A stretch of 38,926 nucleotides of DNA, from assembly GCF_030711595.1 (NCBI RefSeq), contig NZ_JAUJUJ010000028.1, forward strand, positions 1 to 38,926, given 5' to 3'. The first letter of the stretch is position 1. Every line of letters starts with the position of its first letter. The notes beneath the pieces are model-generated. The model searched no databases, was not told where the DNA came from, and saw nothing but the letters and a program-made list of their open reading frames with translations. Source of the DNA: Stenotrophomonas sp. YIM B06876. GTDB lineage: Bacteria > Pseudomonadota > Gammaproteobacteria > Xanthomonadales > Xanthomonadaceae. Positions 9,334 through 20,065 of the stretch are shown one piece after another. A program made the translations under genes and the position numbers.

Positions 9334-9989
9334 GTCGAACGCTGTATCGCACCCGTATCAAGTTCTGCGGCATGACCCGCGCCGGTGATATCCGCTTGGC
9401 CGGCGAATTGGGCGTGGACGCGGTCGGATTCATTTTCGCCAGGAACAGCCCGCGCCGGGTGGCGCCTGCCGAAGCCCGCGCCATGCGCCAGGCCACCGCG
9501 CCGATGGTCGATGTGGTGGCGCTGTTCCGCGACAACAGCAAGGAAGAAGTGCGCGAGGTGTTGCGCACGGTGCGCCCGACCCTGCTGCAGTTTCACGGGC
9601 AGGAGGAGGAATCCTTCTGCCGCAGCTTCAACATGCCGTATCTCAAGGCGGTGGCGATGGGGGGCAAGGAGGAGGTGACCGCCCGCGCGTTGCACCTGGC
9701 GTATCCGACTGCCGCCGGTTTCCTGTTTGACAGCCACGCCCCGGGCGGTGGCGGCGGTACCGGGGTGGCGTTCGACTGGTCGCAACTGCCGACCGGCCTG
9801 CATCGTCCGTTCCTGTTGGCCGGCGGGATCAAGCCGGAGAATGTGTTCGATGCGATCGTTGCCACCTTGCCGTGGGGGGTGGATGTGTCCAGTGGCATCG
9901 AGTCCGAGCCGGGAATCAAGGACGGCTACAAGATGCGCAAGTTTGTCGAGGAAGTACGGCGGGCCGATTGCCACGAACTGTCGCTGTGA
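9330..9989 (+). CDS. trpF: Phosphoribosylanthranilate isomerase
   Basis: A 219-aa TIM-barrel enzyme catalysing the third committed step of tryptophan synthesis, an Amadori rearrangement of phosphoribosylanthranilate. The general base Cys13 is in KFCGMTR and the general acid Asp185 in GVDVSSGIE; the phosphate-binding LAGGI segment is also present. The GTG start overlaps the truA stop (GTGA). The open frame reaches further upstream inside truA, but homology begins at this GTG. It is a stand-alone TrpF, not fused to TrpC. It lies tail to tail with the LysR gene, 90 bp apart; the gap is GC-rich with several short stems but no clear terminator. Confidence 0.95.
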   Translation: MSRTLYRTRIKFCGMTRAGDIRLAGELGVDAVGFIFARNSPRRVAPAEARAMRQATAPMVDVVALFRDNSKEEVREVLRTVRPTLLQFHGQEEESFCRSFNMPYLKAVAMGGKEEVTARALHLAYPTAAGFLFDSHAPGGGGGTGVAFDWSQLPTGLHRPFLLAGGIKPENVFDAIVATLPWGVDVSSGIESEPGIKDGYKMRKFVEEVRRADCHELSL

Positions 9990-10079
9990 TGGGGGCCGGC
10001 GGGTGCCCGCCGCTGGGCGGCGGCGCGGCGGTTTGCCGCCATGCGGGGCTGCACGGCCGCCGTGGTTTGCTGCCGGTCG

Positions 10080-10973
10080 TCAGCCGGCCAGTTCCGATTG
10101 CAGCCAGGTTGCCAGTGCTGCCACGCGCTCATCGTTTTTCCCGGCCGGGGCGCACAGCGCCCAGCAGCCGGTGGTCTCGATGAAGCCCCAGGGTGCGATC
10201 AGGCGCCCACTGGCCAGGTCTTCGGCGACCAGTGGGGCGGGCGCGATCGCCACGCCGATCGCGGCCACCGCCGCTTCCAGCAGGTAATACAAGTGCTCGA
10301 ACCCGGTGCCGTAGCGCAGCTGGGCCGGATCCAGGCCAGTTGCCAGCGCCCAGGTGGGCCATGCCTGCGGGCGCGAGGCGGTATGCAGCAGATTGCATTG
10401 CAGCAGCGCGGCCGGCGCCTCGTCGCGTAAAGTGGCGGCCTGCGCCAGGGCCGGGCTCAATACCGGGCCGATGCGTTCGGGCGCCAGCACATGCACCTCC
10501 CAGCCCGCCGGCCAAGGCGCCTGGCCGAGCAGCAATGCCGCATCCAAGCCTTCCAGTTGCGCAGTGAAATCGCCCTGCTGCGCGGACAGGTGCAAGGTCA
10601 GCTGGGGCAACGCCTGTTGCAGTGATTGCAGCCGCGGGATCATCCAGCGCGCCAATACGCTGCCGGGGCACCCCAGTACCAGCGCGTTTGAACGTGGCGG
10701 ATGCCGCAGCTGCGCCACCGTTGCCTGCAGCCGGGAAAACGCGGCAGAGGCGGCCTCCTGCAACCGCTGTCCAGCCTGGTTGGGGCGGATGCCGCGCCCC
10801 TCGCGTTCGAACAGCGCCATCCCCATTTCCTCTTCCAGCAGCTTCAGTTGCCGGCTGACGGCGCCGTGGGTCACGTGCAGCTCGGCGGCGGCCAGGCTGA
10901 CGCTGCACAGGCGGGCGGCGGCCTCGAACGCCCGCAGGGCGTTGAGGGAGGGCAGGGTACGCAAGCGGCTCAT
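10080..10973 (-). CDS. LysR-family regulator, TrpI-like, divergent from trpBA
   Basis: A 297-aa transcription factor. The N-terminal winged helix-turn-helix (about residues 8-66) contains PSLNALRAFEAAARL and LHVTHGAVSRQLKLLEE, the form seen in the GcvA/AmpR/TrpI branch of LysR regulators. A C-terminal ligand-binding domain follows (about 92-297). In Pseudomonas, TrpI is encoded divergently from trpBA and activates it in response to indoleglycerol phosphate. The same arrangement here, between trpF and trpB, argues for the same role, but ligand and targets are inferred from position and family resemblance only. It probably represses its own gene from the shared control region. Confidence 0.85.
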   Translation of the reverse strand: MSRLRTLPSLNALRAFEAAARLCSVSLAAAELHVTHGAVSRQLKLLEEEMGMALFEREGRGIRPNQAGQRLQEAASAAFSRLQATVAQLRHPPRSNALVLGCPGSVLARWMIPRLQSLQQALPQLTLHLSAQQGDFTAQLEGLDAALLLGQAPWPAGWEVHVLAPERIGPVLSPALAQAATLRDEAPAALLQCNLLHTASRPQAWPTWALATGLDPAQLRYGTGFEHLYYLLEAAVAAIGVAIAPAPLVAEDLASGRLIAPWGFIETTGCWALCAPAGKNDERVAALATWLQSELAG

Positions 10974-11067
10974 GTGAGTTTATCTAACACAAATGTCAGT
11001 CTTTATCGATTTTTGTGTGCTGATCCGTGCGTTAAAGTGCAGACCTGTCCTTCCGTTGACCGATGCC
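10974..11067. promoter_or_regulatory. Shared control region of lysR and trpB
   Basis: This 94-bp spacer between divergent start codons is much more AT-rich than its surroundings. It holds a perfect 7-bp inverted repeat, ACACAAA at 10987-10993 and TTTGTGT at 11012-11018, separated by 18 bp. That is larger than a single LysR T-N11-A half-site pair but could be part of the operator. No Trp-codon leader peptide or attenuator is visible. Exact promoters could not be assigned. Confidence 0.5.
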
Positions 11068-12285
<1,218 letters not shown>

Positions 12286-12429
12286 GCGTTCACGTTGCGC
12301 GAGGCGTGCCTGCGCCGGCCATAGCGCCGCTTCCGGCCCGCGTTGCGGCAGTAACCACTGGACGGGCGGGTGCGCTCGAACCGCCGGGCCCGCCGGCTGC
12401 GGTTGAACTGATTGAAGGATGTGGCTGAG

Positions 12430-13242
12430 ATGGCTGTGAACCGGATTGACGAATGCTTCGCCCGCCTGCGCGCCTCCGCACGCAAGGCGTTGATCCCTTT
12501 CATTACCGCGGGCGATCCCGCACTGGAAGCGACGGTGCCGGTGATGCACGCGCTGGTGGAAGCCGGTGCCGACCTGCTGGAGCTGGGGGTGCCGTTTTCC
12601 GATCCGATGGCCGATGGCCCGACCATCCAGCGCAGCTCCGAACGGGCGTTGGCGCGGGGAGCCGGCATGCGCTATGTACTCGATGCGGTGGCCCGTTTCC
12701 GCGAGCAGGACGTACGGACACCGGTGGTGCTGATGGGCTATCTCAATCCGGTCGAGATCCGGGGGGCGGCGCATTTCGCCCGGGAAGCGGTCGCCGCCGG
12801 AGTGGACGGGGTGCTGCTGGTGGACCTGACGCCGGAGGAGGCCGACGAAACCCGGCATGCCTTCACCGCGGCCGGGCTGGGGCTGATCCTGCTGGCCGCC
12901 CCGACCACGACCGACGCGCGCATTGGCAAGCTGTGCGCGATCGCACAGGGCTATCTCTATTACGTCAGCTTTGCCGGTGTGACCGGAGCCTCGGAGCGTC
13001 TGGACAGTCACACGGCCGGTGCGCGTCTGCGGGCGGTGCGGCAGCAGGCGCAGGTGCCGGTGGTGGCCGGGTTCGGCATCAGTGATGCGGCCAGTGCGGC
13101 GGCCATGGCGGTGGATGCCGACGGCGTGGTGGTGGGCAGCGCGCTGGTGTCGGCGATGGCAGGCGCGGCCAGCCCCGTCGAGGCGGCTATGTTGGCTGCC
13201 GCATTCCTGCGGCCGCTGCGACAGGCACTGGACGCGCGCTGA
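12430..13242 (+). CDS. trpA: Tryptophan synthase alpha chain
   Basis: A 270-aa TIM-barrel subunit that cleaves indoleglycerol phosphate to indole and glyceraldehyde 3-phosphate and passes indole to TrpB through a tunnel. The catalytic pair Glu51 and Asp62 are in ELGVPFSDPMADGP; the phosphate-binding GFGIS and GSALV segments follow. The start is uncertain: ATG at 12430 was chosen, with in-frame TTG at 12412, GTG at 12421 and GTG at 12436 as alternatives; the AAGGA at 12414 is rather far from the ATG. It is probably co-transcribed with trpB and followed by accD after 184 bp. Confidence 0.95.
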   Translation: MAVNRIDECFARLRASARKALIPFITAGDPALEATVPVMHALVEAGADLLELGVPFSDPMADGPTIQRSSERALARGAGMRYVLDAVARFREQDVRTPVVLMGYLNPVEIRGAAHFAREAVAAGVDGVLLVDLTPEEADETRHAFTAAGLGLILLAAPTTTDARIGKLCAIAQGYLYYVSFAGVTGASERLDSHTAGARLRAVRQQAQVPVVAGFGISDAASAAAMAVDADGVVVGSALVSAMAGAASPVEAAMLAAAFLRPLRQALDAR

Positions 13243-13426
13243 GCGTGGTGTCCGGCGCCGCACTGGCGGTCGCCGGGCCGGCGAAACGTACGCCAGGGCA
13301 TGGTTTGCGGGCCGTGGCGATGGCGGTGGCGGCCTTGCCTGCACCTGCACCGGGGTCGCGGTGGTGAGCTAGACTGTCCGCCCTGTCGCGGCCGTTGGGC
13401 CGCCCTGAACGGAACCGTCATCCCGC

Positions 13427-14313
<887 letters not shown>

Positions 14314-14314
<1 letters not shown>

Positions 14315-15666
14315 TGAGTGGTCGCAAGTATTTTGGGACCGACGGCATCCGCGGCCGGGTCGGGCAGGGGGTGATCTCCGCGGACTTCGTGCTGCGCCTG
14401 GGCAATGCCCTGGGGCGGGTGCTGGTCGAGCGTACCGGGCGCCGTCCTACGGTGGTGATCGGCAAGGACACCCGCATTTCCGGTTACATGTTCGAAGCCG
14501 CGCTGGAGGCCGGACTGGTGGCCGCCGGTGCCGATGTGCAGCTGCTGGGGCCGATGCCGACCCCGGCGGTGGCGTTCCTCGCCCATACCCTGGGCGCCGA
14601 TGCCGGCATTGTGATCAGTGCCTCGCACAACCCGCACTACGACAACGGCATCAAGTTCTTTTCGGCCGAAGGCGAAAAGCTCGATGACGCCACCGAGCTG
14701 GCCTTGGAGGCCGCGCTCGATGCGCCGTTCACCACGGTGGAGTCGGACCGGCTGGGCAAGGCCATGCGCGCGCGCGATGCGGTCGGGCGCTATATCGAAT
14801 TCTGCAAGGCCAGCGTGCCACGCGATTTCTATCTGCGCGGACTGAAGGTGGTGCTGGATTGCGCCCATGGCGCCACCTACCACATCGCGCCGTTGCTGTT
14901 CCGCGAACTGGGGGCCGAGGTGGTCACCATCGGTGCCGAGCCCAATGGCGTGAACATCAATGATGGCGTCGGCTCGATGCATATCGACAACCTGGCGGCC
15001 AAGGTGCGTGAAGTCGGTGCCGATATCGGCATCGCCTTCGATGGCGATGGTGACCGGGTGCTGATGGTCGATGACCAGGGCAACCCGGCCGATGGCGACG
15101 ACCTGCTTTTCATCCTGGCCCGTGCCTGGCAGGCCAGTGGCCGCTTGCGCGGTGCGGTGGTCGGTACGTTGATGACCAACTACGGCCTGGAGCAGGCACT
15201 GGGTCGGCTGGGCATCGACTTTGTGCGCAGCAATGTCGGCGACCGGTACGTGCATCAGGCGCTGATAAGTGGAGGTGGCGTGCTCGGTGGCGAGGCTTCG
15301 GGCCACCTGCTGTGCCTGGATCGCGCCACCACCGGTGACGCCATTGTCAGTGCGTTGCAGGTGCTGGAGGTGCTGCGTCGTGACGGCACCTCGCTGCGTC
15401 AGGTGCTGTCGATGTTGAACAAGGTGCCGCAGAAGACCGTCAATGTGCGGTTGCAGGGTGCGGCCAAGGCGACCGTGCAGGCCGAGAGCGTGCAGGCCGC
15501 ACTGGCCGCCGCGCAGCAGGCGGTCAAGGGCCGTGGGCGCGCGTTCCTGCGTCCCTCGGGCACCGAGCCGGTGGTGCGTGTCACCGTCGAGGCGGACAGT
15601 GCCGAACTGATGCAGTCCACGCTGGACCACCTGTCGGCGGCAGTGAAGGCCGCGGCGGTGGCCTGA
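14314..15666 (+). CDS. glmM: Phosphoglucosamine mutase
   Basis: A 450-aa alpha-D-phosphohexomutase that converts glucosamine 6-phosphate to glucosamine 1-phosphate on the way to UDP-GlcNAc, peptidoglycan and lipopolysaccharide. The catalytic phosphoserine is Ser104 in ISASHNP, the magnesium loop is DGDGDR at residues 243-248, and the sugar-phosphate clamp is [11 protein letters not shown] near the C terminus. The [10 protein letters not shown] start is diagnostic for GlmM rather than ManB/AlgC. It is tightly joined to accD and not in the folP-glmM order familiar from E. coli. A strong terminator follows. Confidence 0.96.
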
Positions 15667-15685
15667 TCCACCCGTGGGTTGGAAG

Positions 15686-15717
15686 CGGAAACGCCCCGGC
15701 AGACCGGGGCGTTTCCG
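15686..15717. terminator. Bidirectional terminator between glmM and the deacetylase gene
   Basis: A perfect 14-bp stem (15686-15699 with 15704-15717) with a CAGA tetraloop. It sits between convergent genes, 19 bp after the glmM stop and 18 bp past the deacetylase stop. The stem is half GC-only, with GTTTCC on one arm giving a short T-rich edge. This is the clearest terminator-like structure in the window. Confidence 0.85.
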
Positions 15718-15735
15718 TTGCAGGGCAGGGGCGGA

Positions 15736-16590
15736 CTACGGCCCCGCCACCATCTTCTTTTTCTTCGCCTTGAAGCGGTTGAACAGCGGCGCGACCAGCG
15801 GGTGGTAGCTGCAGGCGATGCGCTTGCGCAGCCAGCTGGCCGGGCGGTTGCGGATCGCGAACCGGTAGATGTGTTCCGGATCGCCACCGACCACGTTGCG
15901 GCCGAACGGGTGGGTGGTATGCAGGTATTTGAAGCCCTGTGTCCGCGCGATCTGCACGTAGTCCTCGTCGAAATCGCCGTACGGCCAGCACAGCGTGTCT
16001 GAGACCTCACCCAGCTGCTGCTGCAACACCTGGCGTGCCACCGCCAGGTCGCCGCGGATGCCCTGGCACTTTTGTTCGCGGGAGATGTCCTGCTTGAGCC
16101 AGCGGGTGTGCGTGTGCGTGTGGCAATGCACCTCGAAGGTGCCGGCGGCGATCATCGCGCGCGCCTCGCTCCAGCGCATCATCACCTCGTCCGCGCGGTT
16201 CTCTCGCAGGATCGCCGCCTCGCAGCCGCGATGGTCCGGGGTTGCGGGCAGGGTGGCGCCGGGCTGGCCGGCGTGCGGGCGCACGGCGCCTTCGCCGATC
16301 CAGCCGGTGACCACGAACACCACCGCGCGCATGCCGTACTTGGCCAGGATCGGGTGCGCGTACACCCAGTTGTCCAGGTAGCCGTCATCGAAGGTGATCA
16401 CGATCGACTTGCGCGGGGTCGGTTTGCCCGCCAGGAAATCGGCGTACTGGTCCAGGGTCAGCGAGGTCCAGCCATCGGCCGCGAGCCATGCGATCTGGCT
16501 CTCGAAGTTTTCCGGCGAGACCGTGATCATCCCGGGCGAGGGCGAGACATGGTGGTGCATCAGCACCGGGACGGATCTAGCGTTGGCCAT
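15736..16590 (-). CDS. Polysaccharide deacetylase (NodB/CE4 family)
   Basis: A 284-aa carbohydrate esterase 4 domain protein. The metal/catalytic motif TFDDGY (Asp68, Asp69) and the histidine motif HTHTH (His157, His161) are both present. CE4 enzymes remove N-acetyl (or O-acetyl) groups from GlcNAc-type polymers or lipid-linked sugars. The N terminus (VPVLMHHHVSPSPG) resembles the PgaB/IcaB-like group, but there is no signal peptide, which points to a cytoplasmic or membrane-face substrate. The C terminus is strongly basic (KAKKKK), perhaps for membrane contact. The gene overlaps the upstream glycosyltransferase by 14 bp, so both act in the same message and probably on the same glycan. Confidence 0.87.
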   Translation of the reverse strand: MANARSVPVLMHHHVSPSPGMITVSPENFESQIAWLAADGWTSLTLDQYADFLAGKPTPRKSIVITFDDGYLDNWVYAHPILAKYGMRAVVFVVTGWIGEGAVRPHAGQPGATLPATPDHRGCEAAILRENRADEVMMRWSEARAMIAAGTFEVHCHTHTHTRWLKQDISREQKCQGIRGDLAVARQVLQQQLGEVSDTLCWPYGDFDEDYVQIARTQGFKYLHTTHPFGRNVVGGDPEHIYRFAIRNRPASWLRKRIACSYHPLVAPLFNRFKAKKKKMVAGP

Positions 16591-17731
16591 GGCCCAGTTC
16601 CTTCAACCACTGGTGGTAATAGTGTTCGGTCGCCTCGGAGTGACCGGTCGGGGTGAAGCGGTGGGCGCTGCGCATCCATTTCCAGCCGGCCAGGCCCATC
16701 TGCTGCCGGCGTTCGGGCTGCTCGATCAGGGTGCGCAGCGCCCCGGTCAATGCCGCCTGGTCGCCCAGTGGCGTGAGCAGGGCATTGCTGCCTTCCACCA
16801 CCATTTCCGGCACGCCACCAACACGCGTGGCGACGATCGGTACGCCGACGTAGGCCGCTTCCAGGAACACCGTGCCGGCGGCTTCCTTGTGGGTGGCGAG
16901 GGCGAAGATATCGAAGCCGGTCATCAGCCGGCAAGCGCCCTGGCGGTAGCCGAGCAGATGCACCTGCGCGGCGATGCCCAGCTGCTCGCGCAGGGCGATC
17001 AGGCGATCCATCACCGGCTGGCCGTCACCGACGACCACCAGGTGCACGCGTGGATCGGCGCGGCACAGCGGCGCGATCGCCTGCAACAGGTCAAGGTGTC
17101 CTTTTGGCTCGCGCAGCACGGCGACACAGCCGACCACGATCTGCTCTTCAGTGAAGCCCAGTTCCGCGCGCACTTCCGCGCGGGTGTCCTGCAGGCATTG
17201 CCAAGGGTCGCGCTTGGCGATCTGCGACCATTGCGGCGGCACCGCAATCGGCGGGACGATGCCCACATGTGATTCTTCGATGCCGCGGCTGACCATCAGC
17301 TTCTTGACGAAGCTGCTCACCGTCATCACCCGGTGGGGCAGGGTGGTATAGGTCAGCAGCGAGTTGATCGGGCTCATCAGGTGGCGCGAGCGCACCACCA
17401 GCGGCGTGCCGCCCAGACGGGCGCCAGTGGCGGCGATCAGGCTGTCGCGGCGGCTGGTGGTGTTGACCACGTCATAGCCGTGGCGGCGCACCAGGCGCCA
17501 GACCCGGCAGATTCCGCGCAGCAGGCGCAGCAGGCGCAGCAGGCCGCCCATCTTCAGCGTGTGCACGGTGAAGCCGGCTTCGCCCGCCATCTCGCCCAGC
17601 CGGGCGCCGGGCTGGCACAGCAGCGAGACGTCATGGCCGCGCTCGCGCATGGCCAGCATGTGGCGGTAGATGTAGATCTCCTGCCCGCCAAATCCCGTGG
17701 CAGCCTCGGTGTGGAGAATTTTCAGTGGCAC
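16577..17731 (-). CDS. Glycosyltransferase family 4-type, GT-B fold
   Basis: A 384-aa retaining glycosyltransferase. The N-terminal acceptor domain begins LKILHTEAATGFGGQE, with a glycine-rich loop, and the C-terminal nucleotide-sugar domain carries the E-x7-E motif KEAAGTVFLEA (about residues 281-289) and GVPIVATRVGGVPE. No membrane helices or signal peptide are visible, so it works at the cytoplasmic face, probably on a lipid-linked sugar. The GTG at 17731 was chosen because homology starts at VPLKILHTE; the frame is open far upstream on the same strand but with no family resemblance. Donor and acceptor sugars are unknown. Together with the downstream deacetylase it suggests lipopolysaccharide core or exopolysaccharide modification. 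Confidence 0.85.
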   Translation of the reverse strand: MPLKILHTEAATGFGGQEIYIYRHMLAMRERGHDVSLLCQPGARLGEMAGEAGFTVHTLKMGGLLRLLRLLRGICRVWRLVRRHGYDVVNTTSRRDSLIAATGARLGGTPLVVRSRHLMSPINSLLTYTTLPHRVMTVSSFVKKLMVSRGIEESHVGIVPPIAVPPQWSQIAKRDPWQCLQDTRAEVRAELGFTEEQIVVGCVAVLREPKGHLDLLQAIAPLCRADPRVHLVVVGDGQPVMDRLIALREQLGIAAQVHLLGYRQGACRLMTGFDIFALATHKEAAGTVFLEAAYVGVPIVATRVGGVPEMVVEGSNALLTPLGDQAALTGALRTLIEQPERRQQMGLAGWKWMRSAHRFTPTGHSEATEHYYHQWLKELGHGQR

Positions 17732-18181
17732 GTTTATCGGAGACAGTCCATGTGTGGGAAAACGCTCGTGGTCTGCGCCAGCGGCCGTCGTCACTGCCTG
17801 CGGGATCACGGCAGCGCATCCCGTGCGTTGCGTGGGCGCGCGGGGTCGGGAGGGGACAGGTGTGCAGGCCGGGCCGACAGGTCGTGGGGGCCCGCGCTGG
17901 CCGCCGCGTTGCTGTCTGGCGGACACAGGTCCAGTCCTGCCGGCGTGAGCCAGCGCAACGCCGTTGGCGTGGAGGAGCAGAGCTGGGTATCCATGGAGCG
18001 GACCGGGCGACGTTGGGGGAGGCGGCGCATGAGCGTGGCCGTTGACCCGTTGTGGCCATCCGGGCGCGCGCATTGTATCGGTTTGTATCCAGGTATCGAT
18101 GGCGTGTCTGGTCCGATCTGTCACAATGTTCAGCCGGGCCACAGCTGGCCCACCGACCACCACGAACAAGCAGGAATCGCT
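17732..18181. other. 450-bp intergenic region between divergent genes
   Basis: No convincing gene is seen on either strand. Several frames stay open because of high GC content, but none has a ribosome site, family resemblance or gene-like composition. The part nearest the oxygenase (about 18070-18140) is more AT-rich, with TTGTATC repeated at 18073 and 18083, and probably holds that gene's promoter. A ribosome site AGGAA at 18172 serves the oxygenase. Promoters for the leftward glycosyltransferase pair should also lie here but could not be assigned. Confidence 0.5.
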
Positions 18182-19117
18182 GTGAGCCAGATCCCCACCC
18201 TCGACATCACCCGTTTCGACACCGACCGCGACGCGTTCGTGGCTGAGCTGGGGGCGGCCTACCGCGAATGGGGCTTTGCTGGCATCCGCAATCACGGCAT
18301 TCCCCAGGCCGACATCGACGCCGCCTATCAGGCTTTCAAGGCATTCTTCGCGCTGCCTGAAGAGACGAAGAAGAAGTACCACGTGGCCGGCGGCGGCGGT
18401 GCGCGCGGCTATACCCCGTTCGGCGTGGAGACGGCCAAGGGGTCCAAGCACTTCGACCTGAAGGAGTTCTGGCATATCGGCCGCGAGATTCCGGACGACT
18501 CCCGGTACCGCGATGTGATGCCGCCGAACCTGTGGCCGAGCGAGGTTCCCGGGTTCCGCGAAGCGGGCTACGGTCTCTACCAGGCGCTGGATAACCTGGG
18601 CTCACGCGTGCTGTCGGCGCTGGCGCTGCATATCGGTCTGCCGGAGAACTATTTCGCCGACAAGACCGACAACGGCAACTCGATCCTGCGGCCGATCCAT
18701 TACCCGCCGATCACGGCCGACGACATCCCCAACGTGCGCGCCGGTGCCCATGGCGACATCAACTTCATCACCCTGCTGGTCGGCGCCAGTGCCGCGGGGC
18801 TGGAGGTGCAGTCGCACGAGGGCAAGTGGGTTCCGTTCACCTCCGATGCCGACACCATCGTGGTCAACATCGGTGACATGCTGCAGCGCCTCACCAACCA
18901 TGTGTATCCCTCGACGATCCACCGCGTGGTCAATCCTCCGGGCGACCAGGCGCGCCAGCCGCGCTATTCGGTGCCGTTCTTCCTGCATCCGAATCCGGAT
19001 TTCCTGATCGATGTGCTGCCCTCGTGCATCACCGCCGAGAATCCCAGCCGCTACCCGGAACCGATCACCGCCCACGGCTTCCTGGAAGAGCGCCTGCGCG
19101 AGATCAAGCTGAAGTAA
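18182..19117 (+). CDS. Isopenicillin N synthase-like 2-oxoglutarate/Fe(II) oxygenase
   Basis: A 311-aa non-haem iron oxygenase with an N-terminal DIOX_N-type region (about 1-120) and a C-terminal double-stranded beta-helix. The iron ligands are His190, Asp192 (HGD) and His247, and the co-substrate-binding pair is Arg261/Ser263 (RYS). Bacterial members of this group act on small molecules, and most have no assigned substrate; the name does not imply antibiotic synthesis. The GTG start is preceded by AGGAA at a 5-base spacing and by more than 200 bp of non-coding DNA, while the longer upstream frame is not gene-like. It reads away from the glycosyltransferase pair and 163 bp upstream of tpiA, so it may be a single-gene unit. 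Confidence 0.85.
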   Translation: MSQIPTLDITRFDTDRDAFVAELGAAYREWGFAGIRNHGIPQADIDAAYQAFKAFFALPEETKKKYHVAGGGGARGYTPFGVETAKGSKHFDLKEFWHIGREIPDDSRYRDVMPPNLWPSEVPGFREAGYGLYQALDNLGSRVLSALALHIGLPENYFADKTDNGNSILRPIHYPPITADDIPNVRAGAHGDINFITLLVGASAAGLEVQSHEGKWVPFTSDADTIVVNIGDMLQRLTNHVYPSTIHRVVNPPGDQARQPRYSVPFFLHPNPDFLIDVLPSCITAENPSRYPEPITAHGFLEERLREIKLK

Positions 19118-19280
19118 GGTCCGGCCCTGGCGCCCGCCGGTGCCAGGTTTCGCAGCGCCGCCGCGGCCGTGTGCCTGCGGCGGTATTTGCCTGTAGTGTC
19201 CGCGCTGTCCAGTGCCTGTCCGGCGGAGGCGGGCACATCCGCTATGCTTTGCCCACTCAAATTCACGGAGATGCATGCTC

Positions 19281-20036
19281 ATGCGTCGCAAGATCGTCGC
19301 CGGTAACTGGAAGCTGCATGGCAGCCGTCAATTCGCTGCCGAGCTGCTCGGGCAGGTGGTCGCCGGGCTGCCGCTGGCCGGCGTGGAGCTGGTGGTGTTG
19401 CCGCCCGTGCCTTACCTGGCCGGGCTGATTGAAAGTTTCGGCGGGGATTCCCTGGCCTTCGGTGCCCAGGATGTCAGCAGCAACAAGACGGGTGCTTTTA
19501 CCGGCGAGGTTTCCGCCGCGATGCTGGTCGACATCGGCGCCCGCTACACCCTGGTGGGGCATTCGGAGCGTCGCCAGTACCACCATGAAGACAGCGGACT
19601 GGTGGCGCGAAAATTCGCCGCCGCCCGCAGCGCCGGCCTGGTGCCGATCCTGTGTGTCGGTGAGACGCTGGAGCAGCGCGAGGCCGGGCAGACCGAGTCC
19701 GTGATCGCCGCGCAGCTGGCGCCCGTGCTGGACCTGGTCGGGGCCGAGGGTTTTGCCGGGGCGGTGGTGGCCTACGAGCCGGTGTGGGCGATCGGTACCG
19801 GTCGCACCGCCAGCAAGGAGCAGGCGCAGGCGGTGCATGCGTTCATTCGTGGCGAAGTCGCCGCGCGCGATGCTAGAATTGCCGATTCGCTGTCGATCCT
19901 GTATGGCGGCAGTGTCAAGCCCGACAACGCCGCGGAGCTGTTCTCGCAGCCGGATGTCGATGGAGGGCTGGTGGGTGGCGCCTCGCTGGTGGCTGCCGAT
20001 TTCCTGGCTATCGCGAAGGCGGCAGCTGGTCGCTAA
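19281..20036 (+). CDS. tpiA: Triosephosphate isomerase
   Basis: A 251-aa TIM barrel interconverting dihydroxyacetone phosphate and glyceraldehyde 3-phosphate. Catalytic residues Lys11 (GNWK), His94 (GHSERR) and Glu166 (YEPVWAIGTG) are all present, as is the C-terminal YGGSVKPDN phosphate loop. The start may be ATG 19281 or ATG 19275; GGAG at 19267 is 10 or 4 bases away respectively, so neither spacing is ideal. The pairing tpiA-secG is conserved in many proteobacteria. TATGCT at 19243-19248 is a weak candidate -10 box. Confidence 0.96.
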   Translation: MRRKIVAGNWKLHGSRQFAAELLGQVVAGLPLAGVELVVLPPVPYLAGLIESFGGDSLAFGAQDVSSNKTGAFTGEVSAAMLVDIGARYTLVGHSERRQYHHEDSGLVARKFAAARSAGLVPILCVGETLEQREAGQTESVIAAQLAPVLDLVGAEGFAGAVVAYEPVWAIGTGRTASKEQAQAVHAFIRGEVAARDARIADSLSILYGGSVKPDNAAELFSQPDVDGGLVGGASLVAADFLAIAKAAAGR

Positions 20037-20065
20037 CAAGAAATATTGTCCGGGACGGATTTCAA

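Noticed and set aside
10993..11067. Possible trp leader peptide or N-terminal extension of TrpB
   Set aside because: The frame has no tryptophan codons and no stop before trpB, and no alternate terminator pairing is visible. It is simply the control region read in frame.
18073..18100. TTGTATC direct repeats before the oxygenase
   Set aside because: Only two exact copies with 10-bp spacing; the third (GTATC) is off register, so an operator cannot be supported.
17333..18181. Long upstream extension of the oxygenase frame
   Set aside because: Most of it lies antisense to the glycosyltransferase or in the gap, and homology begins at the GTG at 18182.
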